Assembly (NCBI GenBank): GCA_030762175.1
Contig: CM060833.1
Coordinates: 160,615,501 to 160,679,500 of the forward strand
Length of the DNA: 64,000 bases
DNA from: Metallyticus violacea
Taxonomy: Eukaryota > Arthropoda > Insecta > Mantodea > Metallyticidae
Direction of reading: 5' to 3'
Every line of letters starts with the position of its first letter. Within the stretch, counting starts at the first letter, position 1. The notes under the pieces are model-generated. The model worked only from the letters and a program-made list of their open reading frames with translations. It did no database searches and was not told where the DNA came from. Made by a program: the position numbers and the translations under genes. Positions 12,303 to 22,996 of this stretch are shown one piece after another.

Positions 12303-12548
12303 CCGCCACAGGTGGCCGAGGTCGTTAAGATGCGGACTCTAGAGCAGGAGGTCTGGGTTCGAATACTGCCAAGACCATCCCTGACAGGTTTTTTCCAGGT
12401 TTTCCTCAGTCCTCATAAATGGCAAATGCCTGGAATGTTTCCTTCCTTAAAAAAAAAATCCTTTCCCAATATATCATTTCATCTCATGTATTATCACTGT
12501 CCATCGCCTGTGGTACCTCTGTAGCAAAAAAGGGCATTAAACATTCAT
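12303..12548 (+). mobile_element. SINE1, near full-length copy
   Basis: tRNA-derived SINE. The head has a class II tRNA-like (leucine/serine type) A box GGTGGCCGAGG and B box GGGTTCGAATAC. The body TTTTCCAGGTTTTCCTCA and CTCATAAATGGCAAATGC follows, then the tail ending GGGCATTAAACATTCATTC. SINEs are copied in trans by LINE reverse transcriptase. Confidence 0.88.
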
Positions 12549-13218
12549 TCATTTGTTGTTGTAGTTCAGTACTCTTTTAATTTTGATTTAAAGTTATTCC
12601 CTTGCTTCAGTTTTAAAGTAATGTGTAATTTGTTATACAATATAATTCCATTTACAAAGGGGTCCAGTTCAGTCATTTTCTTATTTATGTTCACTCTAGC
12701 AAAATTTCTTTCCCTTAGGTTATATTGATAATGCTCCTTGTTATAATTAATGGAAAGGATAGTATTACTCTTTGTGAAGAGAGTAATTTTAAATGCACAC
12801 AAGGAGACAACTGTTAAAAGTTATTGGCTCTGAATATACCCTTTGCATGAAATTCTCCTGTATAAAAAATCTTTTTTGTGAAAATAAAATCATATTTGAA
12901 TACCATTACTGCCCCAAATTTCAATCCCATACTTTATATATAAACCAAACCATAGTATAACTTTTACAGGAGATGAATATCTAAGTAACAACATTCATGG
13001 ATGACAGAGGAGTTGGGGAACAAAGTTAAAGTTAGGTGCCATTGGTTGGAGTTGATCTAACAACTGAGACATAAAATATCACATGCTTTATGACTAATCC
13101 CTATACTTTGTTGATGCATTATCTACTATGAGAATGTAGTGAATATGGTTCAAACTGCAGTAAAGGTTTCTGGTAGTCTTTATTTCTTTGTAAGCTTAAT
13201 TCATATTTTTGTTTATAG

Positions 13219-13378
13219 ACTCATGTTGGAGAATTTGGATGAAATACACAGTCAGTCAGTCGTGTTTGATTTACTGCTACTAATTGGTACTGGTGGCTTC
13301 AACATCTCCAAAGCTAGCCTTCAGGGAATGGCAGAAATAGAGACAAAATATCTCATACCTCACACTGCAGTGCTGCTG
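13219..13378 (+). CDS. FANCD2: FANCD2 exon C
   Basis: Follows TTTGTTTATAG; its first base completes the lysine codon from exon B. It ends CTGCTG before GTGAGC, in phase 0. The product LMLENLDEIHSQSVVFDLLL is followed by IGTGGFN. It aligns to human residues around 460-518 (KFFDTYCQQEVV ... LDVLLELV). Only 73 bp of intron separate it from the next exon, by far the shortest in the window. Confidence 0.87.
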
Positions 13379-13451
13379 GTGAGCTTTCTAGCAGTTATTT
13401 TTGTATAAATCAGTTTAAAGGAACAATTGAGTATAAATTTTATTTTTGCAG

Positions 13452-13606
13452 AGTTTATTGGAAAAGCTACAAGATATGGAACTGGTGCAAGTGGGCCAAG
13501 TTATGGATATGCTATGCAGACTTGTTTACAACAATGAGAGAAATTCTCTGCATGAAGATGATATCCATATACTTATTAGAAAGTATCTTTCAAGCTCCAA
13601 CAGTGT
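13452..13606 (+). CDS. FANCD2: FANCD2 exon D, carries the ubiquitin-acceptor lysine
   Basis: Follows TTTTTGCAG and ends AACAGTGT before GTAAGT. It encodes SLLEKLQDMELVQVG, then MLCRLVYNN, then DDIHILIRKYLSSSNSV. The last block matches human DDMHLVIRKQLSSTVFKYK, in which the lysine after IR is K561, the monoubiquitination site (position counted from memory). The equivalent codon here is AAG at 13581-13583, so the acceptor lysine is kept. The exon ends eight codons later, and the following ~11.4-kb intron splits the segment just after the acceptor. Confidence 0.92.
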
Positions 13607-13746
13607 GTAAGTATAAACATCATAGTTTAGTAAACTTTATCCCATGATTTACTGAGCCATTTACAGTCAGAACCGTTGTATTTTAATATTGTATTTACAT
13701 TCTCTTTACTAAATTAACTGCTTATATTTCGCTGTTTTGCTTTCGT

Positions 13747-13936
13747 ACTTCTTAGGCTTTCACGGCCGGTGTTGTCATTAAAACAATTAAATTCTCCCGG
13801 GCTATTTTTAGTGTTTAGAGTTAGGCGTTATTCTTCATCCACTGAAGATGCCAACCGGAGTAGTTGGTGAAAGCAATGGTAGTAATTTAAACCATGGACC
13901 ACGGCAAAACAGCCCGGGAGAATTTAATTGTTTTAA
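13747..13936 (+). mobile_element. 190-bp element with 14-bp target-site duplication
   Basis: The sequence TGTTTTGCTTTCGT occurs exactly at 13733-13746 and 13937-13950, flanking a 190-bp insert. The insert contains perfect 28-bp inverted arms (13776-13803 and 13911-13938, the second overlapping the duplication edge). Between them lies a hammerhead-like motif (13842-13880). No open frame. It is probably a non-autonomous relative of Penelope-like terminal segments. Confidence 0.85.
13842..13880 (+). ncRNA. Hammerhead-ribozyme-like motif H1
   Basis: CTGAAGA at 13842-13848 is followed by a hairpin: GCCAAC (13850-13855) pairs with GTTGGT (13863-13868). GAAA follows at 13869-13872. This is the order of a hammerhead catalytic core (CUGANGA, stem II, GAAA). 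One extra T sits between CTGAAGA and the hairpin. The cleavage side and stem I are not resolved. Confidence 0.55.
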
Positions 13937-14149
13937 TGTTTTGCTTTCGTTAATCATTAGACATTACCTATTTCAAATAACTTTACTGCTGAAGCGTGGA
14001 ACCACTGGTGTAGCGTATTGTCAGAAAAAGTAGGTGGTTTCATACAGCGAAACAAGCATCAAGATCAAAAAATTATATAGTCACTCACAATGTTATGTAT
14101 TGTGTGTAACCCAATAGTATTATGGAAATAGATATACATACTTGAGTCA

Positions 14150-14735
14150 TTAGCATGGAACAGTATGAATGAATTTATTTCACTAATATCTTTACATAAA
14201 CAAATTTACTATTTCTTTAATTTCACTTAATTAAATTTTTTTACAATTTAATACAAAGAATATTTGAAAATTCACTTCATTCACTACAACTTATTTGATT
14301 TTCTTAACAAATTATCTTCTCTACCCTTGCCTTTGGCTCATCAGCAGTTTCCTACTAGAATCCAGATTTGGTTGGTTACCTAAATAACATAAAACTAAAT
14401 CTTAACTATGTAGGGTATAAAAAGATCTAGCATTTAATACAAACAATTTTGAACATTAAACCAATCAGCTATCTATTTCTTAAACATTCATTGTGCCATG
14501 ACTTTGAAAATTTCACACAACTTAAGTTAGAATATATTCTTATCTTAGAGTTATCTACAAGTTTATTAGTCCCAATACACCATAACCCCTGGTTGTTGAC
14601 CTATTGGAGACCTACTTATATTAACCTCATACCCCATATTAATATTGTCATTAAGTCTTCTATTCCTCTACACTTAAATTCTCTTCTTTATTACATCCTC
14701 TTAAGTCATTTCTAGTGGTTTAGTAGTAACCATTC
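14150..14735 (-). mobile_element. Possible LINE 3' untranslated remnant
   Basis: AT-rich sequence downstream, on the minus strand, of the LINE at 15050-17200. A CTCATCAGCAGTTTCCTAC-type block (about 14338-14358) resembles 56938-56960, which also looks like a LINE 3' region. Weakly supported. Confidence 0.35.
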
Positions 14736-14739
14736 TTGT

Positions 14740-15012
14740 GTTGGTCTTGGTGTCTTGTAGTAACCATAATTGCCTCATAGACCCAAGATCGCAGTTTCAA
14801 TCGATGAATTTTTTCAGGTGTAAAAATCTAAATATAGCTTCCTTCAGAAGGGAAGTAAAGCTGTAGGTCCCATGTTGTTGTTTTACAGCACAAAAAAGTT
14901 AGCCTGAAAGAAGAGACCTTTAAGCAAAATTTGTCTGCTGTTTCATGTCCTGAATTGAATGAGATGCTGATGACCTGAAATGTTAAAGAGCATTCCTAAA
15001 TAAACCAAATAA
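14740..15012 (+). mobile_element. SINE2, full-length but diverged
   Basis: Head TTGGTCTTGGTGTCTTGTAG and a degraded B box, then body AAGGGAAGTAAAGCTGTAGG and GCACAAAAAAG, AAGCAAAATTTGTCTG, and tail GATGCTGATGACCTGAAATG. The closest intact relative is 21232-21529. Confidence 0.85.
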
Positions 15013-16094
15013 ATATATTACATCTTCTAATCTTTCTCTATTTTCCTTTAACCTTTCCTAAATAGGTTTATATTTTATCTCCTTTTATTCCCAAAAGCTT
15101 CCTAATGAATATTTTCCCTTTTAAATTTGTTCATTTTCCTTGGCAAACCTGTTATCACCATTTTTTGGTTTGCTCACAATTGAACATACAATGGAAGGCA
15201 TTATCTAAATTACCACACATTAGACATTGGACAGTTTTATCTTTACTGCTTAATCCTTTTAAATTTTTAACTCTTGTTCTAGCCAAGGAAAACCTTCCCT
15301 GCCGAATTCGTTACAAAGCTAAATGTATCTCTCCCTGTCCCAAATTCGATAAAAGTTCCAATGGACTTTTATCTCTTTAGCTTGCAAAAAATTCTTATCT
15401 CTCAAAATCTTCAATTCTATATCGTTCTTCTTTCCAAAAACCTTTTATTTTATAATTATTTATCCAAAAATTATCTATACCTATTTTCTTCCAAATCTCT
15501 CTTATTTTAAGAATCTATGATCCTTTCCATGTAAGCTTTTCCCATTCAGTAAAACAGACTCTTAATAATTTCACTTTTTTCTAACATTTATTATAAAAAT
15601 ATTTCATAAATGTTTCTACTATCTTACCCTTACTAATGCCTACCCATTTCTATAAAGGCTACATTATATGCTGATACTTGGCAAACCTAATACTTGTTGA
15701 CAAAAAATTATTATGTACACATCTTTCCAACTATCATATCCTCCATACATCAAATCAGTGTAATATTTTAGCCTCTACTATTGTACTATATATTCTTTTG
15801 AGCTATTTAATGTTAATTTTAGGCATTTTTCTTAATGAAGCCCTAATTCAAATGCCATTTTTCGTTTAACTACTGATATCTTTCTTTGATCAATCCAGTC
15901 ATCATTAGAGCCCATTCTTACACCCAAGTAATGCACTTTTTTACTATTTCTATCTCATGTCCCTCCAAACCCTATTTATCATTTTTAAACCTCATTCTTT
16001 ACAATAATTATATATCACCTCTGTCATTCTACTTAAACCTTCATGCAATATAGAGTCAGCATCCAAAACATTTGCAAACAATAAAGCTGGTATT

Positions 16095-16665
16095 TCTTAT
16101 AATTGATATTATTGTATGATTTAGTTGAAGTATACACTCTTAATGCTTCACTTACTTGTCATAATATATAGAACCGGTTTCGAGAAAAGAATGAGTTGAA
16201 TTTTAGCCTGGCTAATAATGATTTGTTTGATTTATTTATGGATGCTCTTTAACAGATCAGCATCCCATTCTATTCAGGGTGTGAAATGGCGGACAAATTT
16301 TGCTCAGAGGCCTCTTCTTTCAGGCTTGAGGTTCTTTTTAGTGCCTTAAATGTACAACATGGGACCCACGACTTTACTTCTCTTCCGAAGGAAGCCATAC
16401 TTACAATTTTTACGCCCTGAAAAAAAATCTATTGATCCTGGCAGGGTTTGAACCCGCAATCTTGAGTTTAGGAGGAAAATATGATTACCACTACACCACC
16501 AAGACCGACAACTGATGATGATGACCAAATGTTCTCGAAACTGGTTCTATATATTATGACAAGTAAGCGAAGCATTAAGAGTTTATAGTTCAACTAAATC
16601 ATACAATAATTTAAATTATATGATAGCTTCACTGTGCAAGTTCCAATTTACATTTTAACTAATTC
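16095..16665. repeat. Family-A palindromic terminal segment, split by SINE2
   Basis: Left arm about 16095-16230 and right arm about 16510-16665 are reverse complements: CACTTACTTGTCATAATATA and its complement, and AACCGGTTTCGAG / CTCGAAACTGGTT. The outer end reads CTTCACTGTGCAAGTTCCAA, as in other family-A copies. The inner hairpin is damaged by the SINE2 insertion at 16231-16509. Confidence 0.8.
16231..16509 (-). mobile_element. SINE2, reverse, nested in a family-A palindrome
   Basis: Reverse copy from tail (TTTATTTATGGATGC) to head. The B box complement reads GGGTTTGAACCCGC and the head end ACCAAGACCGAC. Landing in the centre of the palindrome, it separates two arms that otherwise pair. 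Confidence 0.88.
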
Positions 16666-16795
16666 TAATTTCTAGTGAATGTAAATTATATTTTTGAATC
16701 ATCCCGTAATATCAACAATAAAAGGATTAAATAATACTGGACTCAGTTTACAGCCCTACCTCACACCTATTACTCAGTTACTTCATCATTTGAGC

Positions 16796-16840
16796 GACGC
16801 TAATGACCTGAGATGTTAAAGAGTGTCCATAAATAAATCA
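16796..16840 (+). mobile_element. SINE2 tail-only insertion (45 bp)
   Basis: Only the last ~45 bp of SINE2 (AATGACCTGAGATGTTAAAG ... AAATAAATC). It is flanked by ATCATTTGAGC (16785-16795) and ATCATTTGAAC (16841-16851), an 11-bp target-site duplication with one mismatch. Confidence 0.75.
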
Positions 16841-17187
16841 ATCATTTGAACATTTAACACAAAATTGATTATCCAAATATATTTTTGTAACACATTTATA
16901 AAAACCTACCCCATTTCTTCTTACTTTAATTCATAATACTTGCCTGCCTGTTGTATCAAAAACTTTCTCCAAATCTATGAAATATCATATATACTCTGCC
17001 TCTTTTAACACTCAGATATTTCAATAGTCTTAATAATGAAAAAGCTATCTTAAATTCTTTTTCCTTTCCTGCTTGGAACTTGGATAATTTACTCTCCTTT
17101 TATGCCCATTCTTGTAATCTATTATCCAAAATTCTAGTAAAGAGTTTTCTTATTACTGATAATAAACATTTACCTCTATAATATAAA

Positions 17188-17315
17188 TTATTATTGAGGA
17201 AAATTACTCAAATTTCACTAATTTCAGTTGAAGGCAGCAGCCTTTGAAACATGTCCAAGTAAGTGGAACAAAATTAGTGAAATTTGAGTGATTTCGTCAA
17301 TAATATTTTGTTATT
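17188..17315. repeat. Family-C foldback, partial copy
   Basis: Arms TTATTATTGAGGAAA...TTTCACTAATTT and AAATTAGTGAAATTTGAGTG pair. The centre keeps CCTTTGAAACATGTCCAAG. Part of the left arm between TTTCACTAATTT and the centre is missing. Same family as 32866-33000 and 54787-54946. Confidence 0.8.
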
Positions 17316-17584
17316 GCAGTTCTAATGTATTCAGGAATCAACACTCTGAAAACAAGTATACAATCTCCAGTAGATAAAATATTTTAAAATGCTTAAAAAC
17401 CTTTATGGGATCAATTTTAATGATCAAGGAAATAGACTGAGTTAAAAACATTTAAAATATTAATATAATGATAAAACACACTTAACATTTCACTGTCAAA
17501 ATTTAAAAATCAGGACATGTAACTTTTATTCTCTAAGCTAGCCCAAATCTCTTGCTTCTCTATATCTTCTATCCTCTGCCTCAC

Positions 17585-17852
17585 ACCGCCACAGGTGGCC
17601 GAGGTCATTAAGTCGCAGACTCGTGAGCAGGAGGTCTGGGGTTCGAATCCTGCCAGGACTGCCTCCCTGACTGGAGTTTTTCCAAGTTTTCCTCAATCCT
17701 CATAAATGGCAAATGCCAGGGAGGTACCCTAAACTTTCCTTCCTTAAAAATAAATCCTTTCCAAATATATCATTTCATTTCATGTATCACCAGTGTCCAT
17801 CGCCTGTGGTGCCTCTGTAGCAAACATGGGCATTAAACACTATTCATTCATA
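17585..17852 (+). mobile_element. SINE1 with target-site duplication
   Basis: Near full-length: A box GGTGGCCGAGG, B box GGGTTCGAATCC, body and CGCCTGTGGTGCCTCTGTAG tail ending ATTAAACACTATTC. Flanks CCTCTGCCTCAC (17573-17584) and CCTCTGTCTCAC (17853-17864) form a 12-bp duplication with one mismatch. Confidence 0.9.
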
Positions 17853-20800
17853 CCTCTGTCTCACCTCTTTCCAAAATCTACTGATATTAATTTCACCCAG
17901 TTGCCATATATCCATTCCAATTTCTTCTAGTAGTTTCCTCATCTCCCCAAACCAACACCCTCTTTCTTCCCAATACATCTCTTTGATATGTAAGACATTC
18001 TTTTAGTACATTATTATTATTAATTTCAAACATCTGTGTTAATAGTTCAAAATTCTCTCAACTATTATAACTTTTCTTCACAAAACATTCTATATACCAC
18101 ATCAACCTTTGTCCACCCCTACTCAAATTCTCATCACCAAATAGTCAAATTCTTTCACTACCTCTATTGGGCATCTATTTATAAACCATCTCTCATCTTT
18201 TCTTAATTTTGCTCATTTTTTAAATACTATTATCTTTGATTTTTTACTATTTATTCTTAGACTCCTGCACAAAAGCCATTAATTTCATCAATGATATGCT
18301 GTAATCCAATCACTGTTACTATCACACCTGTTATGAGATCATCAGCAAAAAGCAATCCTGGTATTCCCTTCTTTGCAATAATTGGACAGTGCCTATTGTG
18401 TTTCATGATCCTAGGATATCATCTATAAACAAATTAAATAATATCAGGTTCAATTTGCATCCCTGTCTCAAACCCAAATTTTGAATTGTATAATCTGTGT
18501 ATTACCTTCATATCTGACATAAAACCTACCTTCATATTTTTGAATTCGAATAAATTCAGTATTTATTCCCTTGTGTCTCAATTTGTATGCCAGCACATCT
18601 CTATTTATTATATCAAATGTTTTCTCAAAATCTGCAAAGAAAATAATTACCCTGCCCCTTTTAATTCTTAAATATTTATCTACTATGTTATGAATTATCA
18701 TTATATTATCTATTGTTCTTCCTTTTCTAAAACCTACTTGAAATTTTGATAATTTACCTTCCATTTCTGCCCACTCTTACAACCTTCCAGCTAATATGCC
18801 AGTGTATATTTTACCTAAAAGGGATAACAAACTAATTTCATTGTAGTTGCTCTAGTTATTTATACCACTTTCCATTTATGTAATGTAACAGTTATATCAC
18901 TTTCCAGCTCTCAGATACTTAACTTCCTCTCCCTCTATTTAACAACTCTTTAATAGCCTGGTCCTTCCTTCCTTTTCCCCAAATGCTTTCCAAAATTCTC
19001 CTGGAACTCCATCAATTCCTGAAACCCTTTTCCTCTTTAGTATTTTGATCTGATACATTACCTCATCCATAATAAACTCTTTATTTAAACATCCTATTTT
19101 ATTTACAGTACTATCTAAATTTAATTCATGATTCAGAATATTCTCAGATTTCTAAATTGATTTTTCCATTCCATTGGGGTTATCTTATTTTGTACTTTCT
19201 TTCTCGAGATATTCTTCACAGCTGATCATATATATTTACTATCTATAGCTGTCATAGCTTCTTTAATTTTTTCACCCATTCTCTGTTGCCACTCTTTCTT
19301 TTTACCCTGTACTAGGCACTTGTATCCTCTTTTTTTTAAAAAAAAAAATTTTGCCTATCATCTTCCTCTTATGACATTCTTCACCTCATTAAATCCTTAA
19401 ACACTTCTTTCTTTGCCTTTACACACTCTCCATCATACCACCCATAACCTTTTACGTTTCCTCTTTGATTCACTTTCATCTTGCCTCCTGCCCATCTTAC
19501 CATTGACTCCACCCTTTCCAATGCTCCCTCTGTCTTTCCTGCTTTCATAGCCTCTAAATTCCATATTTTCTAATTGCCACCATTTGGGATATCAAATTAT
19601 TCCAGAAGTATTCTGCATACTGCTCTTTCTATTTAAAACATATATTTCAATTCAATTCTTTTTCGCTATGGCATTCCTAAGCTCAACTTTTTAGTGGAAA
19701 GTGCCCACTACTTGTTATCATGTCCATGACTTTAAATTCCACTAGCACCTGATCTGTTGCTTCACTGCATATCACATAGTCGATCACACTCTGTCAGCTT
19801 ATGTTCATAAATGTGAATTCTCCTTCTTGGTCTTCTCTTAAACCATTGCAAATAATTGAATTATTCAATTCACAGAACTGTATCAATTTTTTGCCTTTCT
19901 TATTGAGCACCTTATGTCTATTTTTCCTTACCCACTCATCACTTTTCACCCATACATATTTATTTTCCAAGCCCATAAATTTTATGTCATATTCAATTAC
20001 TTTGGCTTTGCAGTCACCAACTCAAATTAATTCCATACTAGGGTACTGTCTGCTTAATTTCTCCATACTTTCATTTAGTTTTAAATATAAGTTTTCATTG
20101 TAAAACTGATGACTCAGGTGGGTTACTATACCTAGTCCTAGGCATACTTTGACTCCCTTCATCTTATATATCTTTAACCATATTACTTGCCCTTCTTCTG
20201 TAAATAACACTTCTCTAATATGTACTCCACAACCCTTATTTATGAATACCTTCATACCACCAGAAACCCTCCCTCTATTACTCTTCCTTATACCATGTTC
20301 ACTTCTACACTTTCTCTTTGTCCAACCAAGTCTCAACCACAGCTATCATATCCCCTATCTTTAATACTTCAAACAACTTGCCACTTATAATTTTTATCTT
20401 AAACCCTCCACATTCCACAATGTCACCTTACAGTCCAATTTCTATCTTTAACCACTCCATTCTCTGAATTTCTCCAACTTCGCTCTATGCCTGGTTTTTC
20501 TGTCACCCGCCACCACATTTTTATTATCAGCTATCTCCATTATGCTACCCTCAGGAGTTGACAACACTTTTAGCCCAGTGCCAATGACACTACTGGTATT
20601 TCCTTCTCAGCTAATGACAAGGCCTTTGCTTCCATTCTTACCCTTTTGTTTGATGCAACATGCCTCCTTGACGATGTCACTTAGGTTTTCTCTTCTTCCT
20701 TTCTCTTCTCTTGTCACACATGTCTTGCCAGTGTATCTCCTCTTCTTTCCTCACATTCGAGCACTGTGACTGCTTCTGTTTCTGAATATTCTCTGAATTG

Positions 20801-20871
20801 CCATTTCTGGATACCTTTATATCCTACTTCTTCCCGTTGATCCATAGCTCCATACATTTTACATATCGTTT

Positions 20872-20908
20872 TCTTCTTCTTCTTCTTCTTCTTCTTCTTC
20901 TTCTTCTT
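20872..20908 (+). repeat. (TTC)n microsatellite
   Basis: About 12 TTC units, then TCC-rich sequence, inside the ORF1 region of LINE copy B. Read on the minus strand it is a lysine/arginine-coding purine run. Confidence 0.9.
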
Positions 20909-21231
20909 CCTCCTCTTCCCTGTTCCCTGGCCTGTTTAATTTTCTTTGGTAATGAATTCCTGATATCCCTCTTTTCTTTTCCATAATCTTGTTCTATAAA
21001 TATTTTCGTTCCTTTCAATTTCCTTCCATTTCTCAAAATTAAGCATATAATTTTATTCTTTGCTAATATAACCTCTATTGGTCTGGGTTTTGTTTCCTCT
21101 TCTTCTAATTTTAAAACAAGTCACAATTTTCCACCCAGTCAGTTTAATCTCCAAACCTTTTTCAAATATCTCTTCAGCTATCTGTAGCAATTCTCTCTGT
21201 TCTCCTCCACTCCACAGTGTTATTTGTTCAG

Positions 21232-21529
21232 TCGGTCCTGGTGGTTTAGTGGTTACCATACTTGCCTCCTAAACCCAAGATCGCGGGTTCGAACCCTGCC
21301 AGGACCGATGGATTTTTCGAGGCGTAAAAATCCTAAGTATGCCTTCCTTCGGAAGGGAAGTAAAGCTGTGGGTCCCGTGTCGTACATTTACGGCACAAAA
21401 AAGAACCTCAAGCCTGAAAGAGAGGCTTCTGAGCAAAATTTGTCGGCCGTTTCATGCCCTGAGTTGAATAGGATGCTGATGACCTGAGATGTTAAAGAGC
21501 GTCCGTAAATAAATCAGTTAAAAAAAAAA
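21232..21529 (+). mobile_element. SINE2, best-preserved copy, exact 13-bp target-site duplication
   Basis: Flanked by GTTATTTGTTCAG at 21219-21231 and 21530-21542. The head is tRNA-like: GTCCTGG pairs with CCAGGAC, the loop is CTCCTAA as in tRNA-Arg(CCT), and the B box is GGGTTCGAACCC. Body: AAGGGAAGTAAAGCTGTGGG, GTACATTTACGGCACAAAAA. The tail GATGCTGATGACCTGAGATG ... AAATAAATCAG ends in poly-A. It interrupts the RNase H codons of LINE copy C. Confidence 0.95.
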
Positions 21530-22184
21530 GTTATTTGTTCAGATTCTTTGAGTGCCCTTTTATCTTTGAAAAAGCTGTACAACTACCATCCGCTTGTACA
21601 GAAGATCCAGGATGCAGTGTTTACACTTCTGGATGCTGGGCATCAGGGTAACACTGCTGTGGGTACCTGGACATGTGGGACTCCCAGGCAACAAGGCTGC
21701 AGATTTTGCAGCTAAATGCACCCTTTTAGACCCTGCTGAATATGAGCAACATTTTTACTCGGGGAATTTGAAACATTCTTTATGTTGAGGCATTCTCTCA
21801 TGCTGGCGCAAGGAGTGGAATTTAATCCCTAGCAATAAGCTTAGAGAATGTAAATCCACCCCTTTTAACAGTCGACTGCTTCTCGTGTGGTTCATCGCGA
21901 AGAAGTAATTTTAGCATGTTTGAGAATTAGGCATTGCCGTTTAAGTCACAGTCATCTTTTTAATGTTGAACCAGCTCCACGATGTATTCATTGTGACCAC
22001 TCCTTAACAGTGCGTCACATTTTACTTGAATGCCATCATCTAGCAGCTTTTAGACTTTCCCTAGGTTTGCCATCCTCTATAGAAGACTTGCTTGCTGATG
22101 ATATTGCTGTTGAGCGAGTGCTCCGTTTTATCCATGTTTGTGGCTTTTGGAGCAAGGTGTGAGATTGTATCATTTTATTTATGA

Positions 22185-22690
22185 CTGCACTTTTAGACTA
22201 TTTTAAGACTTGTGTTTTCAGCTCTTGCTGATACATTTTAGTACTAGTCTTTATTTGTTGTGGTGTATATTGCTCTTGTTATTTGTTTTGGGCTTTTATT
22301 GTTACCATTTTAGACCATTATAAGACTGTTGTGTTTTCAGCTCTTGCTGATGAGTTTTACTACCAGTCTTTATTTGTTGTTGCCCATATTACCCTTGTTG
22401 TTTATTTTGGGGTTTTATTGTTACAACATTAAGACCATTATAAGACTGTTGTTGGTTTTTTCTCCCCACTCTTGCATCTGTGTTGTAGTACCAGTATTTT
22501 GTTTGTAGACCATTTCACCCCTGTTATTTGCTTTTGGGGTTTTTATTGTTACAATTTTAGATCATTACAAGACTGATGTTTTCAGCTCTTGCAGCAGAGT
22601 TTTAGTACTGGTCTTGTTTGTTTTTGTGCATATTACCCTTGTTATTTGTTATGGGGTTTTTATTTTACTGCCCAAAGTGCTACTGTTGCT
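22185..22690 (+). repeat. Tandem units in the LINE copy C 3' untranslated region
   Basis: Four diverged ~115-125 bp units. Each contains AGACCATTATAAGACTG, TTTTCAGCTCTTGC, TTTTAGTAC and TATTACCCTTGTTATTTG-like blocks. Confidence 0.85.
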
Positions 22691-22951
22691 TATTTTATAC
22701 ACTGATTTTGTGTAGATTACTTATTTATTTATTTAATTCTGGCAAAGCTTTTGGTGTGTTTGGGCATTAATGACCTTTGCTGTTTTGCGCCCCTTAAGCA
22801 ATAATCATCACTTCTCCACTCCAAATAATATAATTCTTAACTCCACTTCCACTCTTCTCTGCAACTCCTCCATTCCTTCTTTACATATGCAAAGTTCTTT
22901 GTGCACTTCTTTATCCATAATATGTAGCATGCTTTTAACTTCCATCTTATT

Positions 22952-22996
22952 TTAATTTATTTATGGACACTGTTTAACATCTCAGTAATCAGCATT
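22952..22996 (-). mobile_element. SINE2 tail-only insertion (45 bp, reverse)
   Basis: Reads TTTATTTATGGACACTGTTT ... AACATCTCAGTAATCAGC, the reversed SINE2 tail. Flanks CTTCCATCTTATT (22939-22951) and CTTCTACCTTATT (22997-23009) match at 11 of 13 positions. Confidence 0.65.

Larger units (their letters stand above)
15050..17200 (-). mobile_element. LINE copy A (non-LTR retrotransposon), heavily decayed
   Basis: On the minus strand a reverse transcriptase piece FIDLEKVFDTTGRQVL is readable at about 17010-16950. Toward 15400 there are scattered C-terminal fragments with a Cys/His cluster near 15180. The copy is interrupted by a palindromic terminal segment (16095-16665), itself interrupted by SINE2, and by a SINE2 tail (16796-16840). 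It appears to be the same LINE type as copy B. Confidence 0.6.
21215..22813 (+). mobile_element. 5'-truncated RNase H-type LINE (copy C) with 10-bp target-site duplication
   Basis: The insert is flanked by exact CTCCACTCCA at 21205-21214 and 22814-22823. It begins inside an RNase H domain: VICSDSLSALLSLKK is interrupted by a SINE2 and continues as LYNYHPLVQKIQDAVF and VTLLWVPGHVGLPGNKAADF (to about 21710). A C-terminal Cys/His region follows, RCIHCDHSLTVRHILLECHH (about 21990-22040). The 3' untranslated region has tandem units (22185-22690). It ends ATTAATGACCTTTGCTG... AATCATCA. I-group-like by RNase H position and tail, but the clade is not proven. Confidence 0.88.

Noticed and set aside
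20824..21036. Arginine-rich open frame on the minus strand
   Set aside because: The arginine run is the TTC microsatellite read in reverse; it is part of the LINE B ORF1 region, not a separate gene.
21232..21305. tRNA-Arg(CCT)-like gene
   Set aside because: Acceptor and B box look good, but it continues into the SINE2 body and is flanked by the SINE target-site duplication, so it is the SINE head.
22990..22996. ATCAGC, the complement of CTGAT in SINE2 tails, as part of a hammerhead core
   Set aside because: SINE2 tails contain CTGATGA, but no hairpin and GAAA follow; coincidental.
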